A DNA stretch of 64,000 bases from positions 62,001 to 126,000 of the forward strand of contig JANLVI010000007.1 of assembly GCA_031363915.1 (NCBI GenBank). The letters run 5' to 3'. A program made the translations under genes and the position numbers. Below the pieces are notes generated by a model, which was given only the letters and a program-made list of their open reading frames with translations, was not told where the DNA came from and did not search any database. Source of the stretch: JANLVI01 sp031363915 (GTDB lineage Bacteria; Vulcanimicrobiota; Vulcanimicrobiia; Vulcanimicrobiales; Vulcanimicrobiaceae). Shown piece after piece: positions 34,649-43,932 of this stretch (the first letter of the stretch is position 1; every line of letters starts with the position of its first letter).

Positions 34649-37600
34649 ATGTCATCTGCCCCCGGCTACGCCGAGCTCCACTGCTGGTCCAATTTTAGCT
34701 TCCTCGAGGGTTCATCCCACCCCGAAGAGCTGATGGAGCGCGCCCACGCGCTGGGCCTGCGGGGGCTCGCGCTCACCGACCGGGACGGCGTCTACGGTGT
34801 CGTCCGCTTCGCCAAAGCCGCCCGCGACCGGCCGGGGTTTGCCGCGATCTGCGGCGCCGAACTCACGCTCGAACTCGAGCTCCCCGCGCACGTCCGCGGC
34901 CGTGAGAAAGGGGCGCGCCCGGCAAGCGAGGTGCCGACCGATACGCCGCGCATCGTTCTACTCGCCGAGAACGCAACCGGCTATGCCAACCTCGCTCACC
35001 TCATCTCCGCTGCCCAGTTGCGCGGCCGCAAGCGCGACGCACGCCTCCACCTCGCGGACCTTGCCGGCCGCACCGAGGGGCTCATCGCGCTCTCCGGTGG
35101 ACGCAACGGCCTCCCCGAGCGCGCGCTGATCCGGCGCGACACGACACAAGCGCTCGCGTGGGGGGCGCAGTTGCGCGATGCGTTTCCCGGCCGCTTCTAT
35201 ATCGAACTGCAGCATCACTTACGGCCCGAAGACGGAGCGCTCGTCCAAGCGCTGGTGCGCCTGGCCGCGCAGCTCGACGTGCCGTACGTTGCCACCAACG
35301 GCGCGGCGTATAGCGTGCGCGAGGATGCGCGGTTATGCGACATCCTCACGTGCGTCAAATACAAGACGACGTTGCACGACGCCGGCACCATGCTGCGGCC
35401 CAACGCCGAGTCGTATCTGAAATCGCCCGCGCAGATGGCGCGGCTTTTCGCACCGTATCCGCTCGCGCTTGCAAACACACTCGCGATCGCGGAACGCTGC
35501 GCGTTTCGACTCGACAAACTCCACGGACAGTTCCCGCACTTTCCGATCCCCGATAACCAAACGAGTCACCAATCGTATCTGCGCACGCTCGTGTACGCAG
35601 GAGCGAAACGGCGTTACGCGATGCCGCTCGATTCCAAAGTCGAACGTCAACTGGAATACGAACTGGGGATCATCGCGCGCATGGATCTGGCGGGCTACTT
35701 CCTCGTCGTGTGGGACATCGTGCGCGCGGCCGAAGAACTCCAAGTGCTCTGCCAAGGGCGTGGTTCCGCGGCCAACTCCGCCGTGTGCTACGCGCTGCAC
35801 ATCACCGCCGTCGATCCGGTCGGACACGGTCTGCTGTTCGAGCGTTTTCTCTCCGAAGACCGCAAAGAAGTCCCCGATATCGACATCGACTTCGCGCACC
35901 AAGATCGCGAGAAGATCATCCAGTACGTGTACGATCGCTACGGTCGCGAACACGCCGCGATGGCAGCCGAGGTGATCACGTACCGCACGCGCTCGGCGAT
36001 TCGGGATGTCGGCAAAGCGATGGGCCTTTCGCTCGCGCAGGTCGATACCATCGTAACCGATTACGACGCACGCGAATCGCTTGCGGGAGCGCTCGGCGCG
36101 AGTGCGGCGGCGGTGAGCGCGCTACCCGAATCCGTGCGCAAACGACGCGATCTCGATGCCGGATCGAACCAGCGGATCTCGCGTGCGGAAGCGGGCGATC
36201 AGCCCGCCGCGACGAGCGGCCGCGCGCATACGCCGGGCTTCGGGTCGGCCGACACCCCCGCAGTCAATCCGCGTCCGCAGCAACTCGACGCACGTCCCAG
36301 TTCCGTCGGCGGCGAACTCGGCGATACGCTCATGGCGATTTGTCGACGGATCGATGGCTTTCCGCGCCACATGGGGATCCATTCCGGCGGCATGGTGATC
36401 ACGCGCGATCCGCTCGTGCAAGTCGCACCGGTCGAATGGGCGACGATGCGCGACCGCACGATCGTCCAGTGGGACAAAGACGATTTAGGCGATCTCGGAC
36501 TCATCAAAATCGACCTCTTGGGTCTGGGCATGCTCTCGCTCTTACGCGATGCGTTCACGCTTTTCGCGCGCGTCTATCCCGAGCGGCCGCCGCTCTCGCT
36601 TGCGGCGATCCCCCCCGATGACCGACCGACCTACGAAATGCTGCAGCGCGGCGATTCGATCGGCGTATTCCAAGTCGAATCGCGCGCGCAGCAGTCGATG
36701 CTGCCGCGTCTCAAACCCGCGTGTTTTTACGATCTCGTCATGCAGGTGGCGATCATTCGGCCGGGTCCGATTCAAGGCGATATGATCCATCCGTTTTTGC
36801 GCAGACGAAATGGGCTCGAACCCGTCACCTATCCGCATCCCAAACTCAAACCGATCCTCGAACGCACGCTCGGCGTCCCGCTCTTTCAAGAGCAAGGGAT
36901 GCGCATGGCGATCGAAGCGGCCGGATTCACGCCAGGACAAGCCGACCAGCTGCGGCGCGCGATGGGCAACAAGCGTTCGCACCAGCGCATGGCGGAGATC
37001 TATCCAAAACTCATCGCCGGCATGGTCGAGAACGGCATCGATCGCGCCAGCGCCGATGCGCTCTTCCACATGCTCGAAGGCTTTGCCGATTACGGATTCC
37101 CCGAATCGCACGCAGCCAGTTTTGCGCTGCTCGCCTACGCATCGGCGTACGTGAAGTGTCACGAACCGGCGATTTTTTGCGCGGCGATCCTCAACGTGCA
37201 GCCGATGGGATTTTACGCAACCGAAGTCCTCGTCAACGATGCCAAACGCCACGGCGTCGTCGTGAAGCCAATCGCGGTGAACGAGAGCGAATGGTGGAGT
37301 TTCGTCGACAAAGCGGGCTCGCTTCGCTTGGGTTTTCATCTCGTGCGCGGCATCGGCGAGGCGCAGCGCGAGAAGCTCGAGAGCGCGCTGACCGGCGGCG
37401 GTGAATTCGAAGATATCGTAGACTTCGCGCGGCGCACGGGACTGGCGCGCGAGGCGCTCGAGAATTTAGCAGCGGCAAATGCCTTTACGCCGTGGTTCGA
37501 TTCGCGGCGTGAAGCGATGTGGGCGTTGCGCGGGCTCGACGAGCGCGAAGCGCGCGGCGAACTGGGCCGCGGCATGGAGATCGACGAACCGCAAGCGACG

Positions 37601-38029
37601 TTCGCCGCGCTGCATCCGGTCGAATCGACGTCGCTCGACTTGCACGCAACCGGCGTCTCCGACGTGCAGCCGATCGAGCATTTCCGGGCCGAACTCGACC
37701 GTCAGAACGTGCTCGCAGCGATGCGACTTCCCGCGATGCCGCAGAATCTCGTCTGCAAAGTCGCGGGCGTCGTCATTACACGTCAGCGCCCCGGTACCGC
37801 CAAAGGCTTCGTCTTCCTCACCCTTGAGGACGAGACGGGTCTCGTCAACGTCATCGTGCGTCCGGACGTATACGAACGCAATCGGCGCATGATCCGCCAA
37901 TCGCGCGCGCTCGTTATCGAGGGCGTCTTACAGAAAGATCAGGGCACGATCGACGTGATCGCCAAACGTTTCTGGCCGCTCGATACGAACGGCACAGCAG
38001 ACAACATTCGCGCCCGCAACTTTCACTAA
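34649..38029 (+). CDS. dnaE2: Error-prone DNA polymerase DnaE2
   Basis: The 1126-residue C-family polymerase has an N-terminal PHP domain (YAELHCWSNFSFLEGSSHPEE), the palm aspartates in VPDIDIDFAHQD (about residue 409), QWDKDDLGDLGLIKID, fingers with IRPGPIQGDMIHPF, HhH and a C-terminal OB fold (KVAGVVITRQRPGTAKGFVF). It lacks the DnaE1 tail and ends ARNFH as DnaE2/ImuC proteins do. It performs translesion synthesis in SOS mutagenesis with ImuA and ImuB. A low-complexity, Arg/Pro/Ala-rich stretch at residues about 494-554 interrupts the palm-fingers region. The start is fixed by the LexA promoter 8 nt upstream. Confidence 0.94.
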   Translation: MSSAPGYAELHCWSNFSFLEGSSHPEELMERAHALGLRGLALTDRDGVYGVVRFAKAARDRPGFAAICGAELTLELELPAHVRGREKGARPASEVPTDTPRIVLLAENATGYANLAHLISAAQLRGRKRDARLHLADLAGRTEGLIALSGGRNGLPERALIRRDTTQALAWGAQLRDAFPGRFYIELQHHLRPEDGALVQALVRLAAQLDVPYVATNGAAYSVREDARLCDILTCVKYKTTLHDAGTMLRPNAESYLKSPAQMARLFAPYPLALANTLAIAERCAFRLDKLHGQFPHFPIPDNQTSHQSYLRTLVYAGAKRRYAMPLDSKVERQLEYELGIIARMDLAGYFLVVWDIVRAAEELQVLCQGRGSAANSAVCYALHITAVDPVGHGLLFERFLSEDRKEVPDIDIDFAHQDREKIIQYVYDRYGREHAAMAAEVITYRTRSAIRDVGKAMGLSLAQVDTIVTDYDARESLAGALGASAAAVSALPESVRKRRDLDAGSNQRISRAEAGDQPAATSGRAHTPGFGSADTPAVNPRPQQLDARPSSVGGELGDTLMAICRRIDGFPRHMGIHSGGMVITRDPLVQVAPVEWATMRDRTIVQWDKDDLGDLGLIKIDLLGLGMLSLLRDAFTLFARVYPERPPLSLAAIPPDDRPTYEMLQRGDSIGVFQVESRAQQSMLPRLKPACFYDLVMQVAIIRPGPIQGDMIHPFLRRRNGLEPVTYPHPKLKPILERTLGVPLFQEQGMRMAIEAAGFTPGQADQLRRAMGNKRSHQRMAEIYPKLIAGMVENGIDRASADALFHMLEGFADYGFPESHAASFALLAYASAYVKCHEPAIFCAAILNVQPMGFYATEVLVNDAKRHGVVVKPIAVNESEWWSFVDKAGSLRLGFHLVRGIGEAQREKLESALTGGGEFEDIVDFARRTGLAREALENLAAANAFTPWFDSRREAMWALRGLDEREARGELGRGMEIDEPQATFAALHPVESTSLDLHATGVSDVQPIEHFRAELDRQNVLAAMRLPAMPQNLVCKVAGVVITRQRPGTAKGFVFLTLEDETGLVNVIVRPDVYERNRRMIRQSRALVIEGVLQKDQGTIDVIAKRFWPLDTNGTADNIRARNFH

Positions 38030-38143
38030 ATGCGCGGGTGAACGTGTAAGGGTCGTCTAACCGCTCGCCCCCCCTTGCCAAGGTTCATTCGCCCGGGGGA
38101 GAGCGTTTCGAGATACCGAAAATAACACGACGCTTCCGCGACC

Positions 38144-39724
38144 ATGAGCCTGCGATGGGATAGCGCAATTACTCTTTCACCGCCCCGCACGAGCAACGCG
38201 TCTTTCGCGGTCATCATGACCGTGACGATTCTGCCTGTGTGGATGGGAATGATGGACGCCTCGATCACCAACGTCGGGTTCGATATCATCGCGGGCGCCC
38301 TCAACGTCTCCATCGACGAGATCACCGCAATAAGCGCCGTCTACATGCTCGCGATGCTCACGACGACTCCGCTTTCCGGTTGGGTTGCGGCGAACTTCGG
38401 ACGCAAGCGTGCCTTCATCGCGACGGTCGGGCTCTTCACGCTGGCTTCACTCGGTTGCGGGCTTTCGCATTCGCTCGAGACGCTGCTTGTCGCGCGCTTC
38501 GTGCAGGGGCTCGGTGCGGGGCTCATGGCTTCGCTTGCGAGCGCGGCGATGATCGATGCCTTCCCGCAAGAGAAGCACGCGCTGGTCATGCGCACCTATG
38601 GACTCGGCTCCACCGTCGCGCTGCTGATGGGGCCCGTGATCGGGGGCTGGATGCTTGCGAACTATCCGTGGCAGTTCGCCTTTCTCATCAACCTGCCGCT
38701 GGGGGCGCTTGCGATGCTGCTCGCCGCAAGTTATTTGCCCGAGCAGCGCGCGCGCGGCGCGCGCAGTGAGCTCGATTGGACGTCGCTCGTATTGATGGCC
38801 GCGGGCTTCGGCGCCTTTCTCTACGTGGTGGAGTACGGCACGAAACGGGGCTGGTTTGCCTCCAGCGAGATCGTGGCCGCAACCCTCATCGCACTCGGCA
38901 CGCTGGGTGTCTTCACGTGGTTGCAGCTGACGAAGGTAACGCCGCTCGTCGAATTGCGTACCCTGCGCGTGCCTTCGTTCGCGGTCGGGACCGCACTCGC
39001 AGCGATCAGCGGCCTCGGCCTCACCGCTTCGGCCTTCGTCGCACCGCTGTATTACCAGCAAGTACTCGGCTACGATACCGCTACGACCGGCGTCGCGATG
39101 TTTTTCGGTGCGATAGCGCTCATGGCCGCGATCCAATTGGCCGCGCTTCCCGCAATCAAACGCATCCCGGCGGTCCCAATGATCCTGATCTCACTCACCG
39201 TGATGGCGGCCTCCATGCTGTGGATGATGGCACTGGGACAGAACGCCGATTTCGTCCAGAGCGTCTTGCCGCGCGTTTTGCTCGGTTTCGGTTCGGGACT
39301 GATTTTCACGCCGCTCAACCTGCTCATCATCCGCGACCTCGAGCCCAGGCAGATCGACGCCGGCTTCGGGCTGGTCGGCGCAATCCGCCAGCTCGGGCTG
39401 TCGCTGAGCTTTTCGCTTTTCGGAGCGGTGATCGTAAACGAACACGGCAAGGCGACGGCGGAGTATCTTGCCAGGATCCGCGCCAATACCCTCGACACGC
39501 AGAACGCTCTCGCGCCGCTGCAGGACGCTTTGATCGCGCGCGGTCTCTCGGCGCACGACGCGAGCGCCGGCGCCGTGACGCTTTTCCTACGCATGGCGGA
39601 GCGGGCCGCGACGACCATCACCTACACCGACACGTTCTTTCTTTTGGCGCTGTTCTTCATCGTCTGTATCCCGGCTGTGGCGCTGCTCTTGCGCGCGCCG
39701 AGCAAGAGAGTGCATAACTCATGA
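38144..39724 (+). CDS. emrB: DHA2 (EmrB/QacA) family drug efflux MFS protein
   Basis: The 526-residue carrier has fourteen predicted membrane segments and starts its core at VTILPVWMGMMDASITNVGF, the motif D1 region of DHA2 transporters. Motif A appears as GWVAANFGRKRAF and motif C as GSTVALLMGPVIGGWM. It should export hydrophobic toxins by proton antiport. Its stop overlaps the ATG of emrA (ATGA), forming the usual EmrB/EmrA tripartite efflux pair with a partner outer-membrane channel elsewhere. Confidence 0.92.
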   Translation: MSLRWDSAITLSPPRTSNASFAVIMTVTILPVWMGMMDASITNVGFDIIAGALNVSIDEITAISAVYMLAMLTTTPLSGWVAANFGRKRAFIATVGLFTLASLGCGLSHSLETLLVARFVQGLGAGLMASLASAAMIDAFPQEKHALVMRTYGLGSTVALLMGPVIGGWMLANYPWQFAFLINLPLGALAMLLAASYLPEQRARGARSELDWTSLVLMAAGFGAFLYVVEYGTKRGWFASSEIVAATLIALGTLGVFTWLQLTKVTPLVELRTLRVPSFAVGTALAAISGLGLTASAFVAPLYYQQVLGYDTATTGVAMFFGAIALMAAIQLAALPAIKRIPAVPMILISLTVMAASMLWMMALGQNADFVQSVLPRVLLGFGSGLIFTPLNLLIIRDLEPRQIDAGFGLVGAIRQLGLSLSFSLFGAVIVNEHGKATAEYLARIRANTLDTQNALAPLQDALIARGLSAHDASAGAVTLFLRMAERAATTITYTDTFFLLALFFIVCIPAVALLLRAPSKRVHNS

Positions 39725-41088
39725 CCGTGCGCTCCGATGAACCCCGCGCGCTCGACCCCGATGCGGTCCCGGCTGCGCCGTCCGAGCAGAAGATGGCCAA
39801 GCCGACGCCGTGGCTGCGCTATGGTGTGATCGTCGCGTGCGTCGTTGTCGGCGTCGTGTGGCTCGGGCATTGGCTCTTGGTCGACCGCTACCGCATCACA
39901 ACCGACGATGCATACGTCGATACCGACCAAGTCATGGTCATGAGCCGCGTCTCCGAACGGGTCGCGCGGGTGCTGGTCGACACGAATCAGCCCGTCCGCC
40001 GCGGCCAAGTGCTCGTGGAACTCGAGGAAGATCTGCTGCGTGCGCATCTGCAGGAAGCCGAGGCGAACCTGCGCGGCGAATCGTCGATGCACGATGCCGC
40101 TGCGAGCGCCGTGAACTTGGAGCGCGAGACGCAGTCCGCGCAGCAGCTCAGCGGGCGCGGAAAGATCGAGGCGGCCAAACATGCCGTCATCGTCATGAGC
40201 GCGCGAGCCGCCGACGCGCGCGCGTCGATTTCGCTCGCGCGCGCGCAGGTCGAGACGGCGCGCGCGAACGTGGCAGTCGCCGACGCCGCGATACCGGCCG
40301 CGCTCGCTAGCGAGCAAAAGACACGGGCGGACGTCGATCGCGCACAGTCACTCTATCAGCAAGGCTTCGTCTCGATCAGCGCGCTCGAATCGGCTCGCGG
40401 AACGGTCGCGCAAAGCGCATCGGCACTCGCCGAGAAGCGGGCATTGGCCGCGAAAGCGCGCAGCGAAGTGACGAGCGCGCAGGCGGTGCTCGTTCAGGCG
40501 CAGGAGCGGAAGCGCGAAGCGGACGCAAGCGAGGCGGCCGCCGTGCCGCAGATCGGCATCGCGCAAGGCGGCCTCTCCGAGGTCTCGGCGTCGAGCCGTA
40601 TCCCAAGCAAAGAGTCCGCCGTCACAACGACAATCGCTCAGACGGCAAGTCTTGCGGCCGCAGTGGCGATGGCACGTATTAATCTGCGGGCCGCGCGAAT
40701 CGTCTCGCCGGTCGATGGAATCGTCTCGATGCGAAGCGTCCAGGTCGGCCAAACGGTCGCTGCCGGTCAGTCGCTACTAAGCGTCGCGCCTGCCGACAAG
40801 ATTTTCGTGACGGCGAACTACAAGGAGACACAGATCGGCAGCATCCACGCCGGCCAGCGCGTCGAGATCAGTGTCGACGGCTGCCGCGGCGAAACGCTCG
40901 CAGGCATCGTACAGGGCCTCGGACCGGTCGCGCAGTCGTCGCTTTCGACCTTGCCGACCCTCACGGCTCCCGCTAACTTCATCAAAACGACGCAACGCAT
41001 TCCCGTGCGTGTCACCCTGCCGAAAACGATCGGTCCTTGCACGCTCCGTCCCGGCATGTCGGTCGAGACGTCCGTCCTCATGCGCTGA
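39721..41088 (+). CDS. emrA: HlyD/EmrA family membrane fusion protein
   Basis: The 455-residue adaptor has one N-terminal transmembrane segment (VIVACVVVGVVWLGHWLLV), a biotinyl-lipoyl-like half motif TTDDAYVDTDQVMVMSRVSERVARVLVDTN, a long Ala-rich coiled-coil hairpin (about residues 100-285), and the second lipoyl half with RIVSPVDGIVSMRSVQVGQTV. A C-terminal barrel follows. It connects EmrB to an outer-membrane channel, which implies a diderm envelope. The coiled coil is longer than in E. coli EmrA. Confidence 0.92.
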   Translation: MTVRSDEPRALDPDAVPAAPSEQKMAKPTPWLRYGVIVACVVVGVVWLGHWLLVDRYRITTDDAYVDTDQVMVMSRVSERVARVLVDTNQPVRRGQVLVELEEDLLRAHLQEAEANLRGESSMHDAAASAVNLERETQSAQQLSGRGKIEAAKHAVIVMSARAADARASISLARAQVETARANVAVADAAIPAALASEQKTRADVDRAQSLYQQGFVSISALESARGTVAQSASALAEKRALAAKARSEVTSAQAVLVQAQERKREADASEAAAVPQIGIAQGGLSEVSASSRIPSKESAVTTTIAQTASLAAAVAMARINLRAARIVSPVDGIVSMRSVQVGQTVAAGQSLLSVAPADKIFVTANYKETQIGSIHAGQRVEISVDGCRGETLAGIVQGLGPVAQSSLSTLPTLTAPANFIKTTQRIPVRVTLPKTIGPCTLRPGMSVETSVLMR

Positions 41089-41109
41089 TACCGCTGCGGT
41101 CGGTGCGGC

Positions 41110-41367
41110 GCCGTGGCGTTCGCTCGCGGCACCCGCGATCGCGCTACCGGCTACGGGCTTTCGGGTTCGGCGGTCAGCAACGCGTCCAGCCTCTACGCTA
41201 GCGTACGCGCACTCTTCGATGTAAGCAGCGGCAGTAACGGGATACGCAGCATCGCTTATCTCTACAACGGCGCAGTCGGCTACGATGAACCCACTGGCAG
41301 CGGTATGCCGGACAGTACCACGGCGTCTAAGCGAACCCGCTCCAAGCAGCGAAGCGGCCCCACGTAA
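41110..41367 (+). pseudogene. C-terminal remnant of a subtilase/sedolisin (S8/S53) protease
   Basis: This 309-nt gap after emrA is not empty. In one frame there is RSLAAPAIALPA, matching the segment around the catalytic Ser of S8/S53 proteases (Ser-Leu-Ala-Ala-Pro). In the next frame come SNASSLYASV, DVSSGSNG and GYDEPTGSGMPD, matching the sedolisin C-terminal pattern DVTSGSNG...GYDGPTGLGTP. The N-terminus and most of the catalytic domain are absent. It is a frameshifted fragment, not a gene. Confidence 0.65.
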
Positions 41368-41397
41368 GGTTGCGCACTTTGTGGGTACAGGAAGTCT

Positions 41398-41976
41398 ATG
41401 AAGCACCGTACACTTGTAACCACTCTCGGCCTCGCGGCATGCCTCACACTGGGCGCAGGTGCGTTCGCGCAGACCGCACCCACCCCCGCACCTGCTACGA
41501 TGACGACGCCCGATCCGGGCGCCAGTTCGATGCCCGGCGGCACGACGACCTCGGCTCCCGCGATGCTCGTGAGCCCGCCGCCCGGCACGACCGTGATTCC
41601 CGGCGAAGTTCCAAGCGACAATGGTGAGGGCATCCGCCGTCTGCTCTCGCAGCAGAACAACTCGGGCGAACTCGGGAGCGTCACGCTCTTTCGCTTACCG
41701 AACAACAAAACGCGTGTCGTCCTCAACCTCAAAGGCGCGAAGCCCGGTACGATGCAGCCCGCGCACATCCACCGCGGCCGCGATTGCAGCAACCTCGATC
41801 CGAAGCCCGCGTATCCGCTCACGACGGTGATGACGTCGGAATCGGGCGGTTCGTCGGCGACGATCGTCAACGCTCCAATCGCAAGATTACTGTCGGGCAA
41901 CTACTCTGTCAACGTCCACGCCAGCACGACAAACATCGCGCGCTATGTATCCTGCGGGAATCTCTACCTGAAGTAG
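41398..41976 (+). CDS. Secreted protein with CHRD/Cu-Zn SOD-like barrel segment
   Basis: The 192-residue protein has a Sec signal (LGLAACLTLGAGAFA), a Pro/Thr/Ala-rich linker (residues 24-75) and a C-terminal beta-rich part with QPAHIHRGRDCSN and SVNVHASTTNIARYVSCGNLYL. The two cysteines and His-x-His resemble CHRD and Cu/Zn SOD-like barrels, but I cannot show metal ligands in the right places. CAGGAAG lies 5 nt from the ATG. It is a predicted periplasmic or extracellular protein. Confidence 0.6.
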   Translation: MKHRTLVTTLGLAACLTLGAGAFAQTAPTPAPATMTTPDPGASSMPGGTTTSAPAMLVSPPPGTTVIPGEVPSDNGEGIRRLLSQQNNSGELGSVTLFRLPNNKTRVVLNLKGAKPGTMQPAHIHRGRDCSNLDPKPAYPLTTVMTSESGGSSATIVNAPIARLLSGNYSVNVHASTTNIARYVSCGNLYLK

Positions 41977-41986
41977 TCATATCGGC

Positions 41987-42985
41987 ATGATGCATACCGG
42001 ATTTTCAGGAACGATCGGCAACACGCCGCTCATCGAATTGCCGAAACTCTCGGCCGCGATCGGGCGGCGTCTTCTCGGAAAAGCGGAGTTTCTCAATCCC
42101 GGCGGTTCGGTCAAAGATCGCGCCGCACGCGGGATCCTCGACGACGCCGAGCGGCGCGGGAAACTCGCACCCGGCGGAACGATCGTCGAAGGCACCGCGG
42201 GTAATACCGGCATCGCGCTCGCGCTCCTCGGCAACGCGCGCGGCTACCGCACGATCATCTGCATCCCCGACGATCAATCGGACGAAAAGTACGCACTGCT
42301 GCGCGGCTTTGGCGCCGACGTACGCGTGATTCCCGCCGCACCATTTACGAATGACGAAAACTACTACCACGTCGCGCGCCGCACGGCCGAGTCGATTCCC
42401 GGCGCGTTCTGGGCCGATCAATTTAACAACACAGCCAACCGCGACGCGCACGCGGCGACGACGGGACCGGAGCTATGGGAGCAAACGGGCGGTATGCTCG
42501 ATGCATTCGTCGCCGCCGCAGGTACGGGTGGCACGCTTGCTGGAATTTCTTTGGCACTCAAAGCGCGCGATCCAAATATCCGCACGGTTTTGAACGATCC
42601 GTATGGTTCGTCGCTCTATAGTTATATGAAAACGGGTACGCTCGAGAGCGAAGGCGATTCGAATGCCGAAGGCATCGGCATCAAACGCATCGTGGCTAAT
42701 TTCGCGAACGCGCCGATCGACGATGCGATTCGCACCGAAGATAACGCGATGGTCGAGATGGCATACTGGCTGGTGCGTGAAGAAGGCCTCTTCCTCGGCG
42801 GCTCGGCGGCGCTCAACGTTGCTGGCGCTGCGCGCTACGCCATGACGCTCCCCAAAGGAAGCCTCGTGGCTACGATTCTTTGCGACGGCGGCGAACGGTA
42901 TCGCTCGCGACTCTACAACCGAACGTGGCTCGAAGAAAACGACTGTGTACCGACGGCAACCGATCTTTCTTTCCTCACCGTATAA
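41987..42985 (+). CDS. Cysteine synthase-like PLP enzyme
   Basis: This 332-residue fold-II PLP enzyme starts GFSGTIGNTPLIELPKLS and has the Schiff-base lysine at Lys43 in NPGGSVKDRAARG, the substrate loop EGTAGNTGIAL (variant of EPTSGNTGI), and the phosphate loop AAAGTGGTLAG. It matches O-acetylserine sulfhydrylase A relatives. ATG at 41987 or 41990. No serine acetyltransferase is nearby. Some homologues in this branch act on other substrates. Confidence 0.87.
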   Translation: MMHTGFSGTIGNTPLIELPKLSAAIGRRLLGKAEFLNPGGSVKDRAARGILDDAERRGKLAPGGTIVEGTAGNTGIALALLGNARGYRTIICIPDDQSDEKYALLRGFGADVRVIPAAPFTNDENYYHVARRTAESIPGAFWADQFNNTANRDAHAATTGPELWEQTGGMLDAFVAAAGTGGTLAGISLALKARDPNIRTVLNDPYGSSLYSYMKTGTLESEGDSNAEGIGIKRIVANFANAPIDDAIRTEDNAMVEMAYWLVREEGLFLGGSAALNVAGAARYAMTLPKGSLVATILCDGGERYRSRLYNRTWLEENDCVPTATDLSFLTV

Positions 42986-42999
42986 TTAAGGAAAACAAC

Positions 43000-43863
43000 A
43001 TGGATACGCTCAACCGCGGCGCGTTCGTCGCCGTCACAGCTGGCGCGACGGCGACGCTCGGAACATGCGCATCGGCGCTCGCCGCAGGCGAAGGCTTCGG
43101 CCAGCCGCATCCGCCGATCGTTGCCGAGAACGATCGGGCAATCGTTGCCATGATGGTAAAGCTCGATCGACCCGACGTCAAACTCGACGCGTACATCGCG
43201 CACCCGAAAACGATTACGGCGACGACCCCGGGCGTCGTGATGGTGCAGCATATCTGGGGGGTCGACGCGCAGATCCGCGATACCGTGCGCCGCTACGCAA
43301 AAGAAGGTTACATCTGCATCGCGCCGTTTCTTTTCCAACGCACGAATCCGCCCAGCGGCGATGGCCTCAGCGACTATACGGTTTTCCGCGCGAGTGCATC
43401 GGCACTCACCGACGAACAGGCGCACGGCGATCTCAAAGCCGGCTTCGATGCGATCCGCAGACTCGCACCGAAGGCGAAGATCGGTGTGACCGGGTACTGC
43501 ATGGGCGGGGGCATCGCACTCAAGCAAGTCGTCGGCAATAGCGATTACGGCGCGGCAGCGATTTTCTACGGCGACGTGCGCCCCGGTGCTGCCGATCGCA
43601 AAGCGCCCTCGGCCGATGCAACGTTCGACTATGCGAAGAAAATTACGACGCCGCTTGCCGGAAGCTGGGCGGGCCTGGACACGGGCATCTTGCCCGTCGA
43701 CGTGCTCGCGCTCGAGAGGCGTCTGACCGTGCCCCACGACATCAAAGTCTACGCAAGGGCGAACCACGCATTCTTTGATGACACGCGCAAAGCGTACAAA
43801 GCCGACGCCGCCGCAGACGCCTGGACAAGAACGCTCGCGTGGTTCAAGAAGTACCTGACCTAA
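43000..43863 (+). CDS. Dienelactone hydrolase family, exported
   Basis: The 287-residue protein has a signal-like N-terminus (VAVTAGATATLGTCASALAA) and the alpha/beta-hydrolase core of dienelactone hydrolase: VVMVQHIWGVDAQIRD, catalytic Cys in GVTGYCMGGGIAL, and His in RANHAFFDD. Its AAGGA ribosome site is at 42989-42993. It follows the cysteine-synthase-like gene by 14 nt. The catabolic role of cytosolic homologues does not transfer readily to an exported form. Confidence 0.87.
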   Translation: MDTLNRGAFVAVTAGATATLGTCASALAAGEGFGQPHPPIVAENDRAIVAMMVKLDRPDVKLDAYIAHPKTITATTPGVVMVQHIWGVDAQIRDTVRRYAKEGYICIAPFLFQRTNPPSGDGLSDYTVFRASASALTDEQAHGDLKAGFDAIRRLAPKAKIGVTGYCMGGGIALKQVVGNSDYGAAAIFYGDVRPGAADRKAPSADATFDYAKKITTPLAGSWAGLDTGILPVDVLALERRLTVPHDIKVYARANHAFFDDTRKAYKADAAADAWTRTLAWFKKYLT

Positions 43864-43932
43864 ATGGCGCGCGGGGTCGCTTCGATGCGGGCGAAGCGGC
43901 ACCGCCGACCTCTTCGTTGAATCGTACGATCG

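Noticed and set aside
42981..42986. Perfect TATAAT before the dienelactone hydrolase gene
   Set aside because: It is formed by the end of the upstream coding frame and its stop; no -35 at 16-18 nt was seen.
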